This document shows, piece by piece, positions 28,112-36,470 of a stretch of DNA of 64,000 nt (position 1 is the first letter of the stretch; each line of letters begins with the position of its first letter). Source of the DNA: Gammaproteobacteria bacterium (lineage in GTDB: Bacteria; Pseudomonadota; Gammaproteobacteria; Coxiellales; Coxiellaceae); NCBI GenBank assembly GCA_030425685.1, contig JAUIAD010000007.1, positions 62,001-126,000 on the forward strand, written 5' to 3'. Under the pieces are notes generated by a model. That model did not search any database. It was given only the letters and a program-made list of their open reading frames with translations, and had not been told where the DNA came from. Position numbers and translations under genes: made by a program.

Positions 28112-28821
28112 TAAAATCTTGTGTTAAAACGTTATTAACTTCTGGCCTACTGCTTTCAGTAGCAGCATCCTTCGCTTTGCCGTTGCCAAAAAATATTATT
28201 GGCTTTTCCTCCAAACAAGGACAGCAATTGTTATTACAAAGTAACAATAAAGCGGCTTATTGGCGGCTCGCACCTTATTTTATTACCGAAAGAGGGCTAA
28301 GCTGGTGTGCTATTGCTGCTGATGTGATGGCTTTAAACGCGCTTGGGATTAAAAAACCGCTAACGCCAGAACATGCACCTTACCGCATATTTACACAAGA
28401 TACTTTTTTTAATAACGCCAAAGCTATTGATGTTATTCCACCGGCGCGCGTTTTTGCTGGTGGCGTTACTTTAGCACAAGATAAAAAATTGCTTGAAGCG
28501 CATGGTGTTAACGTCAAAATGGTTTATGCCGATCAAAGTAGCGCGGATGATTTCCGCCAAGCTGCCATTGATGCTATTGGTAGCAAAAATAAAGTAATAC
28601 TGATTAATTATTGTCGAAATGTTATCGGTCAAACAGGTTGCGGCCATTTTTCACCGTTAGCAGCATACAACAAAAAAGCTGATCGCTTTTTAATAATGGA
28701 TGTCGCTCGTTATAAATACCCTCCTGCTTGGGTTAAAGCGAATGAGCTTTACAAGGCAATTTCTGTCGGTAAAGATACTACCAGTCATTTGCACCGCGGC
28801 TATCTTATCGTATCAAAATAG
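28108..28821 (+). CDS. Phytochelatin synthase family protein, secreted
   Basis: Papain-like enzyme of the glutathione gamma-glutamylcysteinyltransferase family. Plant members make metal-chelating phytochelatins; bacterial short forms mainly deglycinate glutathione. In this 237-aa protein the catalytic triad is C67 ([16 protein letters not shown]), H180 ([12 protein letters not shown]) and D198 ([13 protein letters not shown]), close to the Nostoc enzyme (C70, H183, D201). It is a single catalytic domain without the Cys-rich plant C-terminus. Residues 1-23 look like a signal peptide, so it should act in the periplasm or outside. Its start overlaps the ttcA stop (ATGA), so the two are translationally coupled. 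Family assignment is secure; the actual product is inference. Confidence 0.9.
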   Translation: MIKSCVKTLLTSGLLLSVAASFALPLPKNIIGFSSKQGQQLLLQSNNKAAYWRLAPYFITERGLSWCAIAADVMALNALGIKKPLTPEHAPYRIFTQDTFFNNAKAIDVIPPARVFAGGVTLAQDKKLLEAHGVNVKMVYADQSSADDFRQAAIDAIGSKNKVILINYCRNVIGQTGCGHFSPLAAYNKKADRFLIMDVARYKYPPAWVKANELYKAISVGKDTTSHLHRGYLIVSK

Positions 28822-28824
28822 ATA

Positions 28825-30603
28825 TTATTGTAGAGGCCAGAACCAGACTAGTAGTGGCAAGGATATGATTAGAATAATAATTTCTAACGGTAACCCTAAG
28901 CGGATATAATCTGAAAATTTATATCCGCCTGGCCCCATCACCAGCGTATTATTTTGATGTCCGACTGGTGTTAAAAATGAACATGAAGCGCCAATGGCAA
29001 CAGCCATTAAAAATGGATCGGGGCTTGCATGCATCGCTTGCGCAACACTACCCGCAATAGGCGCCATCACAACAGCTGTTGCAGCATTATTCATAAAATC
29101 AGATAAAGTCATCGTGACCACTAACAGTAAACCTAAAATATAAATATGCGGTAAGTGCACAGTAAGCTTTAAAATAAAGTGCGAAATTAACGCCGTTCCC
29201 CCTGTCGTTTGTAACGCATGTCCGATTGGAATCATTGCTGCTAATAATAAAATCACAGACCATTCAATACCATCATAGATAAGCCTAGTAGGGATCGAGC
29301 GTGTTAATATCATCGCTAACACCACACCACCGAAGGCAATTTGTACGGGAAGTAGCTGTAGTGCGGTTAGCACAATACCAACAATAAAAATAACTGTTGG
29401 CAACCATTTATATTTGCGCACACCAACTTGCAAGCCGCGTTCAATTAAGGGGAGAAAACCTAAACTGGAGATATTTTCTTTTAAAGTATCGGTAGGGCCT
29501 TGTAATAAAACCACATCACCAGCTCGCAATTTTACTTTATTCAAACGTTTTTTAAAGGGTTTTCCTTGACGAGCAATAGCAATTAAATTAATTCGGTAGC
29601 GAGAACGCAAACGACTAGTCTGTGAAGAGCGGTTTTCTATGCGCGCACCTGGGGGAATTACCGCTTCAATTAATGCAACATCTTCAGAGCGCAAAACATC
29701 AGAAGTTATTTTTTCAGTACCAATAAGCTCTATACTACCTTGTTGCAGAATTTCCTCTAATACCTGCGGGGTTGATTCTATAATCAATATATCATCTTGC
29801 TTTAAACGATGTTCTGGTGGTAAAACAAAGCGCTTACGTTTATTGCGAATAATTCCTATTAATACAAAATCACTATGTAGCTTTTTCTCTAACTCTTTTA
29901 CTGTCTTGCCAATAAGCTGAGAGCCAGCAGGAATTTTTATTTCAGCAATATAATCTTGAATCTGGAACATTTCTTCTGGCTTGCGTGCAGCTTTACGCCT
30001 ACCAGGCATTAAACGCCAACCCACCAAAGAGATAAAAATAATACCAATAATGGCAACCGGCACACCGACAAGAGAAAAGCTAAACATTGAAAAGGGGTCA
30101 GCAACAATTTGTGCACGATAGTTAGATATTAATAGGTTCGGTGGTGTACCAATTAAGGTTGTTAACCCACCCAACCCTGACGCTAAAGCGATAGGCATAA
30201 GCACTAATGAAGGTGAGCGTTTACTCTTCAGCGCCGTTTGAATAGCAACCGGCATCATCAATGCTAATGCGCCGACATTATTCATAAAAGCCGATAATAC
30301 CGCTGAGATGATTGAAAGTGTGGCAATGTGCAAGGTTGCACTCGATGTGACACTTGTTATTTTTTTTACAACAAGTGACATTGCACCCGAGCGACGAATT
30401 GCATCAGAAATGATCATAACGCAGGCAACCGTAATAACTGCCGGATTAGCAAGACCCGAGTATGCGTCTGAAAAGGGCACAGCCCCAACCGCCACAGAAG
30501 CCGTTAACGCCAGTATAGCCACAACATCATAGCGCCAGTAGCCCCAAATAAAAAAGGCCATGGTAATTACGAGAATAATCAGTATGGTATACGGTCCATG
30601 CAT
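28825..30603 (-). CDS. SLC13-family permease with TrkA-C domains
   Basis: A 592-aa inner-membrane transporter of the divalent anion:sodium symporter (SLC13/DASS) type. Membrane halves flank two RCK/TrkA-C regulatory domains (about residues 205-375). Family motifs are visible: NNVGALALMMPVA, GTPPNLLISNYR, DFMNNAATAVVMAPIAG and SFLTPVGHQNNTLVMGPGGYK. Likely substrates are sulfate or dicarboxylates. The start at 30603 (MHGPYT) begins just before the first membrane segment; the frame extends to 30639 with 12 extra residues. It is convergent with phytochelatin synthase and separated by three bases. Confidence 0.9.
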   Translation of the reverse strand: MHGPYTILIILVITMAFFIWGYWRYDVVAILALTASVAVGAVPFSDAYSGLANPAVITVACVMIISDAIRRSGAMSLVVKKITSVTSSATLHIATLSIISAVLSAFMNNVGALALMMPVAIQTALKSKRSPSLVLMPIALASGLGGLTTLIGTPPNLLISNYRAQIVADPFSMFSFSLVGVPVAIIGIIFISLVGWRLMPGRRKAARKPEEMFQIQDYIAEIKIPAGSQLIGKTVKELEKKLHSDFVLIGIIRNKRKRFVLPPEHRLKQDDILIIESTPQVLEEILQQGSIELIGTEKITSDVLRSEDVALIEAVIPPGARIENRSSQTSRLRSRYRINLIAIARQGKPFKKRLNKVKLRAGDVVLLQGPTDTLKENISSLGFLPLIERGLQVGVRKYKWLPTVIFIVGIVLTALQLLPVQIAFGGVVLAMILTRSIPTRLIYDGIEWSVILLLAAMIPIGHALQTTGGTALISHFILKLTVHLPHIYILGLLLVVTMTLSDFMNNAATAVVMAPIAGSVAQAMHASPDPFLMAVAIGASCSFLTPVGHQNNTLVMGPGGYKFSDYIRLGLPLEIIILIISLPLLVWFWPLQ

Positions 30604-30710
30604 GAATCCATCATAACCTATCCGCTTCGAACTGCACAATACTGCTGATGAACAAATTATCGCAAATATTCGCGCTTGATTTGTGAGATCAAAAACTGAA
30701 TAATCAAACT

Positions 30711-31262
30711 ATGTTAAGAGCATTTTTTGGTATCCCCATATGTGAACAAGATGAGCTTTTAATGGCTCAATTGATAAAACAAATGCGCAGCGATAAGGAC
30801 GATGATCCACACTGGATTGATCCTCAGCATTGGCATATCACGATAAAATTTTTTGCTAGTGTGGAAGCAGAAACGCTTACGCCTATCTGTGAGTCGATTG
30901 AAGAGGTAACCTCAACACTGGCGCCATTTTTTTTAGGTGTCAGAAAAATTGCTGGCTTTCCTGCAGCAAATTCGCGTAATATTGCTGCACATTTGATTCC
31001 TCATAAAGCATTGCGGCTAATTTTTGATAGTTTGGATGAAGCAGCATGCGTGATGGGGATAGCAAAAGAAACTAGGCGATTTCGACCCCATATTACCTTG
31101 GCTAAATTTCGTTCTAATATTTTACCTTTTGAACCTGTTTCATTGACTGATTTTAAAATAACAGCAAAAGAACTGGTTTTGTATGAAAGTAAACCTGCAC
31201 GTGAAGGGAGTCATTATATTCCACTGCGTAGGTTTCCCTTAACTGGAGAAAAAGATGTCTGA
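30711..31262 (+). CDS. thpR: RNA 2',3'-cyclic phosphodiesterase
   Basis: A 183-aa 2H-phosphoesterase (LigT/ThpR) that opens 2',3'-cyclic phosphate ends of RNA. The two HxTx motifs are HITIKF and HITLAKF. The N-terminus LRAFFGIPI is typical. It overlaps the next gene by 8 bases. The leftward SLC13 gene is divergent. Confidence 0.93.
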   Translation: MLRAFFGIPICEQDELLMAQLIKQMRSDKDDDPHWIDPQHWHITIKFFASVEAETLTPICESIEEVTSTLAPFFLGVRKIAGFPAANSRNIAAHLIPHKALRLIFDSLDEAACVMGIAKETRRFRPHITLAKFRSNILPFEPVSLTDFKITAKELVLYESKPAREGSHYIPLRRFPLTGEKDV

Positions 31263-31548
31263 AAAAGTTGAAGATTTAACCATTGAGTACATTGAAGATG
31301 GTATTACTACCGTTAAAGAATTGGAAAAAGTTATTTTGACCAAAGGCGCCTGGTGCACCATTCTTTACAAACTGCAAAATTGGAATCGTACTAAGCAAGA
31401 GTACAGTCCTGTTTCTTATTCTATTCGTCGCTATCAAAAACGCAATGGTGAATATCAGCAACGGTCTAAGTTTAATATTTCTAGCCGTGATCAAGCACAG
31501 AAAATTGTTGATGCTTTAAATAATTGGTTGGGCGAAGAAGAACAATAG
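31255..31548 (+). CDS. Conserved-looking small basic protein, family not recognised
   Basis: A 97-aa soluble protein that overlaps thpR by 8 bases, indicating a two-gene operon. The middle is rich in Arg/Lys/Tyr (YSIRRYQKRNGEYQQRSKF), and the end is an amphipathic helix (SRDQAQKIVDALNNWL). A small single-strand nucleic-acid-binding fold of the PC4 type is conceivable from the beta-rich basic core and C-terminal helix, but I cannot confirm it. Confidence 0.75.
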   Translation: MSEKVEDLTIEYIEDGITTVKELEKVILTKGAWCTILYKLQNWNRTKQEYSPVSYSIRRYQKRNGEYQQRSKFNISSRDQAQKIVDALNNWLGEEEQ

Positions 31549-31563
31549 GCTAATCTGTAACAG

Positions 31564-31596
31564 GGTGGGCTAGTGCTGTAATTTACGTAGCCCACC
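31564..31596 (-). repeat. Inverted repeat at the end of the MFS remnant
   Basis: A perfect 9-bp inverted repeat GGTGGGCTA / TAGCCCACC with a 15-base loop. The left arm contains the stop codon of the truncated MFS frame. Either a hairpin terminator without T run, or a mobile palindrome that caused the truncation. Confidence 0.5.
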
Positions 31597-31734
31597 AGTT
31601 AGCAGCATCGCAAAGTTATTATGAATCAGCATCGGCGTAAATACAGTTAACATAAGGCTGTAGCCAGTAAAACCAAAAAAAATCACCAAATACATTGGTA
31701 TCAAGTTTTTAAGAGGCTTTCTTGGCTCTTGCAT
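31570..31734 (-). pseudogene. Truncated MFS transporter remnant behind prpD
   Basis: A 54-codon frame whose ATG directly follows the prpD stop (TAG then ATG). It begins MQEPRKPLKNLIPMYLVIFF and continues GFTGYSLMLTVFTPMLIHNN, which looks like the N-terminus and first membrane segment of an MFS transporter. It stops in a 9-bp inverted repeat, and nothing downstream continues it. I read it as the stump of a fourth operon gene. A genuine small membrane protein is the alternative. Confidence 0.55.
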
Positions 31735-33189
31735 CTACGATTTAATATCCTTATAAACAAAAGCATCTAAGAATGTATCAACATTAGCATTAAGTAATGT
31801 ATCTTGGTCGTCACAAAGCGTAACAATGTTTTCAGCTTTATCTTTTTCAAAAGTCTCATAAACACTCTTGTAAAACTTTTCCATTAACACGGGAATACCT
31901 TCGTCACGACGACGTCGATGCCCGATAGGATAGTCAATAGAGATTTCTTGCGTGGCGCTACCATCGCTAAAGAAAATCTGTACTGCATTACCAATAGAGC
32001 GTTTATCAGGATCCAAATATTCTTTGGTAAAACGGGGCTCTTCCGTGACTGCCATTTTATCTCTCAAAGCATCGATCAAGGGGTTTTGCGCAACATCATC
32101 TTCATAGTGTGCGGCAGTAAGCTCACCAAAAATTAAACCAATTGCAACCATATATTGCAAACAATGATCACGATCCGCAGGGTTATAAAGCGGGCCTGTC
32201 TTGTCGATAATACGAACGGCAGACTCCTGCGTTTTAATATGAATTTTTTCAATTTCCTCAAATCGATCTTTTATTTCAGGATGCAGTGCAATTGCACATT
32301 CAACTGCCGTTTGTGCATGAAACTCGGCGGGAAAAGAAATTTTAAATAAAACATTTTCCATCACATAGGATTCGTAAGGGCGCGCTAATTCAAATGCTTT
32401 ACCATTAAAACTCACATCATAAAAACCCCATTTGGATGCTGATAAGGCACTGGGATACCCCATTTCACCACGGATCGCCATCAGCGCTAAGTAAACACCG
32501 CGACTACTAGCATCGCCGGCCGCCCATGATTTGCGTGACCCCGTATTCGGTGCATGGCGATAAGTTCTTAGGCTTTGACCATCAACCCAAGCCAAAGAAA
32601 TTGCATTGCAAATTTCGTCGTGTGTGCCGCCAAGAAGATGTGTCACTACAGCGGTTGTTGCTATTTTAACGAGAATAACGTGATCAAGACCAACACGATT
32701 AAAACTGTTAGATAACGCGAGAATACCTTGAATTTCGTGCGCTTTAATCATTGCCGTTAATAGATCTTTAACGGTAAATGGAATTTTATCATCTTGGTTT
32801 AAATAATTACGGTTTAAATAATCCATAGTGGCTAAAATGCCGGCCAAGTTATCAGAAGGGTGACCCCATTCCGCAGCAAGCCAGGTATCATTAAAATCTA
32901 ACCAACGAACTAGGGCGCCGATATTAAATGCCGCTCTTACCGGATCTAACACAAAACTTGTTCCTGGTACACGAGCGCCATTTTCTAAATTCGCATTCGG
33001 AACAATAGGCCCTAAGAGCTTTACGCAATTAGGATAGGCTAGCGCCATCAGGCCGCAAGCCATTGAGTCTAAGAGATCATAATAAGCGGTGTTATAAGCT
33101 TCTTCGCTTTCTATTTCATACTGTTGGACATAGTTAGCTATATCGACAATGACCTGGTCGAATTCAGGGCGGGTATTTTCTGTTGTCAT
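31735..33189 (-). CDS. prpD: 2-methylcitrate dehydratase
   Basis: Dehydrates 2-methylcitrate in the methylcitrate cycle for propionyl-CoA. The 484-aa length and sequence match the MmgE/PrpD family: the substrate-binding region [26 protein letters not shown], the segment [25 protein letters not shown] and [15 protein letters not shown]. It starts 6 bases after prpC. The operon order is thioesterase-prpC-prpD, with no prpB in the window. Confidence 0.94.
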   Translation of the reverse strand: MTTENTRPEFDQVIVDIANYVQQYEIESEEAYNTAYYDLLDSMACGLMALAYPNCVKLLGPIVPNANLENGARVPGTSFVLDPVRAAFNIGALVRWLDFNDTWLAAEWGHPSDNLAGILATMDYLNRNYLNQDDKIPFTVKDLLTAMIKAHEIQGILALSNSFNRVGLDHVILVKIATTAVVTHLLGGTHDEICNAISLAWVDGQSLRTYRHAPNTGSRKSWAAGDASSRGVYLALMAIRGEMGYPSALSASKWGFYDVSFNGKAFELARPYESYVMENVLFKISFPAEFHAQTAVECAIALHPEIKDRFEEIEKIHIKTQESAVRIIDKTGPLYNPADRDHCLQYMVAIGLIFGELTAAHYEDDVAQNPLIDALRDKMAVTEEPRFTKEYLDPDKRSIGNAVQIFFSDGSATQEISIDYPIGHRRRRDEGIPVLMEKFYKSVYETFEKDKAENIVTLCDDQDTLLNANVDTFLDAFVYKDIKS

Positions 33190-33195
33190 AATCTT

Positions 33196-34314
33196 TTAAC
33201 GTTCATTAATGGGTATAAAGTCTTGTGGTTCTGGGCCCGTGTATTCAGACAGGGGACGAATTAATTTATTACGCGCGCGCTGTTCAAGAATATGGGCTGA
33301 CCAGCCTGCAATTCTAGACATTACAAATAACGGTGTAAACATATTTGTAGGAATATTACAAAATGCATAGGCGGAAGCGCTATAGAAGTCGAGATTAGGA
33401 AAAAGATTTTTTTCATTTTTCATTACGGCTTCAATAGATTCTGATACAGGGTAAAGCATTTTATTTTGTGAAACAGTGCCAGCAAGTTTTCGCGCCCATT
33501 CTTTAATGATATCAGAGCGTGGATCAGACACCGTATAAACGCGATGTCCAAATCCCATAATAACTTCTTTATTCGTCAGCATTTCCAACACACCTTTTTC
33601 CGCTTCTTCAGGTGTTTTAAATTGCGAAATTAATTCAAATGCTTTTTCATTAGCACCACCGTGTAGCGGGCCGCGCAAAGTACCAATAGCACTACAAATA
33701 GCAGAGTAAAAATCTGATAATGTTGCCGCTGTCACTCTGGCTGCAAACGTTGAGGCGTTAAATTCATGTTCGGCATAAAGAATTAAAGAAGCATTTAACA
33801 TCTCAACCTGAAGCGGTTCTGGGGTTCTTTTATAGAGTAGTCGTAAAAAATAGGAAGCAATGGACGGCAACGTTAATTCGGTGGATATGCGTTCACCTGT
33901 TTTATGAAAATGATACCAATATAGTAGCATCCCTGGAAAAATAGCAATTAAACGATTGGCGATATCAGCGCCATGTTCAAGATCTTTTTCAGGTTCCAAA
34001 CTACCCAGTAAAGAGGTCCCGGAACGCAATACATCCATCGGATGCGCATCAGCTGGGATGACTTCCAATAAAGTCTTTAGCTCAGCAGGGAGTGAGCGCA
34101 TGCCTGTTAGCATTAATTGGTAATCAGCAAGCTCCTTTGCACTTGGTAATTTACCATAAATTAATAAGTAAGCGACTTCTTCAAATGAGGCATGCTGTGC
34201 TAATTCATCGATCGCATAGCCGCGGTAACGTAAACCAATACCTTCTTGACTAACATTACAAATCGCCGATTCGCCTGCTTTGATACCCGCAAGACCGCCG
34301 CTTTTATCGCTCAT
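33196..34314 (-). CDS. prpC: 2-methylcitrate synthase / citrate synthase type II
   Basis: Condenses propionyl-CoA with oxaloacetate. The 372-aa protein has the short PrpC form: GLAGIKAGESAICNVSQEGIGLRYRGYAIDELA at the N-terminus, LHGGANEKAF with the active His, and GFGHRVYTVSDPR with the second active His. Co-location with prpD favours PrpC over GltA. Its ATG lies one base from the stop of the thioesterase gene. Confidence 0.94.
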   Translation of the reverse strand: MSDKSGGLAGIKAGESAICNVSQEGIGLRYRGYAIDELAQHASFEEVAYLLIYGKLPSAKELADYQLMLTGMRSLPAELKTLLEVIPADAHPMDVLRSGTSLLGSLEPEKDLEHGADIANRLIAIFPGMLLYWYHFHKTGERISTELTLPSIASYFLRLLYKRTPEPLQVEMLNASLILYAEHEFNASTFAARVTAATLSDFYSAICSAIGTLRGPLHGGANEKAFELISQFKTPEEAEKGVLEMLTNKEVIMGFGHRVYTVSDPRSDIIKEWARKLAGTVSQNKMLYPVSESIEAVMKNEKNLFPNLDFYSASAYAFCNIPTNMFTPLFVMSRIAGWSAHILEQRARNKLIRPLSEYTGPEPQDFIPINER

Positions 34315-34315
34315 G

Positions 34316-34750
34316 TTATTTTCCTTCTTTACGCTGCATAATAGACATCGTTAAGCGATTGACTGAAATTAAATCTTCATCTTTATTAATAATTTGAATA
34401 TTCCATACTTGCGTGCTGTGCCCTAAATGATAAGGTGTTGCAGTGGCAAAAACGGTACCTTCGCGTATTGATTTTATATGGCTAGTATTAATGGAAAGAC
34501 CAACAGCATAATGTGTTTGTTGGTTAACACAATAATTGGCTGCTGTACTGCCTACCGTTTCAGCTAGCACACACGAAGCACCACCGTGCATAATACCAAG
34601 GGGTTGATGCGTGCGATGATCAACATCCATTTTGGCTACCAAAAAGTCTTCACCAATGCCGACAAACTCAATGCCTAAATGCTCAGCCATCGTATCTTTG
34701 GAACGTTTTGCTATATCTTCAAGGGTAATTTTCTCAATCCAAATCGTCAT
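34316..34750 (-). CDS. Hotdog-fold acyl-CoA thioesterase (PaaI/YdiI type)
   Basis: A 144-aa single hotdog domain. The active-site stretch QPLGIMHGGASCVLAETVGS, with an acidic residue in the long helix, is typical of PaaI/EntH/MenI thioesterases. It is first in the operon with prpC and prpD, so it may hydrolyse propionyl- or methylcitryl-CoA by-products (inference). A terminator for the upstream bactofilin gene separates the two units. Confidence 0.88.
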   Translation of the reverse strand: MTIWIEKITLEDIAKRSKDTMAEHLGIEFVGIGEDFLVAKMDVDHRTHQPLGIMHGGASCVLAETVGSTAANYCVNQQTHYAVGLSINTSHIKSIREGTVFATATPYHLGHSTQVWNIQIINKDEDLISVNRLTMSIMQRKEGK

Positions 34751-34769
34751 ATTCTTCTACCTAAAATAT

Positions 34770-34804
34770 TAAAAAAGCGCCATAGCATTACCGCCATAGC
34801 GCTT
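34770..34804 (-). terminator. Rho-independent terminator of the bactofilin gene
   Basis: On the minus strand an 11-bp stem (AGCGCTATGGC / GCTATGGCGCT, with two G-U pairs) is followed by a TTTTTT run. It lies 25 bases after the bactofilin stop. Confidence 0.85.
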
Positions 34805-34828
34805 TGATTCTACCATGATGCCAAACAA

Positions 34829-35431
34829 CTATGCATCCATAGGTTCCATATCTCTTTGACGTGCTGTATCTGATTTTTGCGTATTAGCTTGCGAATATTT
34901 ACCAAGTTTTTCTTTAATGGCTTGGCTATCCATATCAATACTACCTTTGAACTCAGCACCATCATCAATAGCAATTCGCGGAGAAACAATATTTCCTAAC
35001 ACTTTACCATTTTTACGCAGCGTGACGTGATTCGCATATAAATCGCCAACAACTTCACCTTCAACCGCTATACATTGGGCAATAACATTTGCTTCGACAC
35101 GCCCCGTGCGACCAACTACCAAGTTATTATTTTTTAAAATAACTTCGCCTTTAATAGTTCCAAGCATAGTAACGTCTTCATCACCGGATAACGTGCCTTG
35201 GATATTAACGGAACGTCCAATGGTAGAAAGAGGGCGGGCTTGCGAAGCTTGAGCACCGTGTGCATTGGCATTGGTTGCGTTAGCACTGGCTGCTGTCGCT
35301 TGTGCACGGTGGCTAGCTTGAGTCGCTGAGGAATGATGGAAAGACTGGCCTTCTTCATCCGTTGAAACCTCAGGCAGATTTTCGAAATTACTAATTCTAG
35401 ATTCTGAATCGTTTCGTTTTCCCCAGTTCAT
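34829..35431 (-). CDS. Bactofilin family protein
   Basis: A 200-aa cytoskeletal polymer-forming protein. The central beta-helical bactofilin domain is at about residues 70-170 (SVNIQGTLSGDEDVTMLGTIKGEV, then repeats with G-x-V-x-A-N, GKVLGNIVSPRIAIDDGAEFKGSIDM). The N-terminal 65 residues are low-complexity Ala/Gln/His. AAGGAG precedes the ATG. Bactofilins often scaffold peptidoglycan enzymes, in line with the many such genes nearby. Confidence 0.9.
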   Translation of the reverse strand: MNWGKRNDSESRISNFENLPEVSTDEEGQSFHHSSATQASHRAQATAASANATNANAHGAQASQARPLSTIGRSVNIQGTLSGDEDVTMLGTIKGEVILKNNNLVVGRTGRVEANVIAQCIAVEGEVVGDLYANHVTLRKNGKVLGNIVSPRIAIDDGAEFKGSIDMDSQAIKEKLGKYSQANTQKSDTARQRDMEPMDA

Positions 35432-35526
35432 GCAATACTCTCCTTGTTTGATTGCGCATAATGGTATAAGTCCATCATTTATTTTAAGAAAAATATAAGC
35501 TCATGTCTATAAGAGTCGCACAGGTA

Positions 35527-35542
35527 AATACTCTAGAGTATT
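35527..35542 (+). promoter_or_regulatory. Perfect 16-bp palindrome upstream of DUF5993-dsbB
   Basis: AATACTCTAGAGTATT is a perfect palindrome 62 bases upstream of the DUF5993 ATG, in the divergent gap with bactofilin. The form suits a dimeric repressor operator. No regulator is known. Confidence 0.35.
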
Positions 35543-35604
35543 AAAATAGAAAAATATAGGCCATTTTGTGCTACATTTACAATGAAATCATAAAGAAAGA
35601 GAGC

Positions 35605-35766
35605 ATGGCTATGATGGTGCTATTATTTGTGCTTATAGGTTTAACAGTTATTGCTGTCTATCTAGCCTGGTACAAATTATCCATTTTTGGTTTTTTTCTA
35701 ACGTTTGTAATCGCCGTAATCTGGTTTGCACATCATGCAACAGATAAGCTTAATATCCAATTGTAA
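35605..35766 (+). CDS. DUF5993 family small membrane protein
   Basis: A 53-aa protein with two membrane segments and the terminal FAHHATDKLNIQL that marks DUF5993. I chose the ATG at 35605 after AGAAAGAGAG, because the longer frame adds an odd N-terminus. It sits 12 bases upstream of a DsbB homologue; the pairing is what I recall for this family. The function is unknown but presumably linked to DsbB. Confidence 0.75.
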   Translation: MAMMVLLFVLIGLTVIAVYLAWYKLSIFGFFLTFVIAVIWFAHHATDKLNIQL

Positions 35767-35778
35767 GTAGGGTTGACG

Positions 35779-36309
35779 ATGAAGCTTTCTATATTTAAAG
35801 ACATAAATGTTATTGACACCTTTGCCATTATTGTTATTTTATTGGTAGCATTTTTCTTTCAGTTTGCTTATCACGAATTGCCTTGCCCTTTATGCCTTTT
35901 ACAACGTGTTGGCCTATTGTTGATAAGCATAGGTTTTGTAATGAATTTAAGATTTGGTTTTAAAGCTCGACATTATGCTTTTTCATTATTAGCTGCTGTT
36001 TATACGGCAGCAGTTTCTATGCGGCAGATACTTTTGCATATTGAGCCGGCTAGTGGTGCGTATGGTGATCCCTTTTTAGGATTACATCTTTATACGTGGG
36101 TATTTATTGTAAGTATTATCTATATTGTTTGGACGGCATTTGTGTTAATGTTTTCAAATCAGTTTAAACTTTCATATAAAGAACCTACCAGCAAATCACT
36201 TAAAATACTGATTACGGCTGTCTTTGTGCTTTTGATCATTCTTTGTTTTGCTAATGCAGCAACTGCTTTTTTTGAGTGTGGGCTTCATCAATGCCCTGAC
36301 AACCCTTAG
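35779..36309 (+). CDS. DsbB-like disulfide oxidoreductase
   Basis: A 176-aa inner-membrane protein that passes electrons from DsbA-type thiols to quinones. The first Cys pair is C36-P-L-C39 (ELPCPLCLLQR). The loop that carries the second pair in E. coli DsbB (C104, C130) has none here. Instead a pair lies at the extreme C-terminus (FECGLHQCPD) after an apparent fifth membrane segment. The family call is good, and the C-terminal pair is a variant arrangement. The start at 35779 is preferred over a TTG at 35773. Confidence 0.85.
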   Translation: MKLSIFKDINVIDTFAIIVILLVAFFFQFAYHELPCPLCLLQRVGLLLISIGFVMNLRFGFKARHYAFSLLAAVYTAAVSMRQILLHIEPASGAYGDPFLGLHLYTWVFIVSIIYIVWTAFVLMFSNQFKLSYKEPTSKSLKILITAVFVLLIILCFANAATAFFECGLHQCPDNP

Positions 36310-36470
36310 CGTTTTTAATAATAATTCTCTAAATTTTTTTGCGTAAGCCACTGCAAAATATTCTCTCTTTAATTCGAAAATTAATTTATTATTAATGCGC
36401 AATATAAGACTTTTTTAATAACTGATCGTTATACTACCATTTTATTTTAATAGCAAAAAAGGATAGGTTA

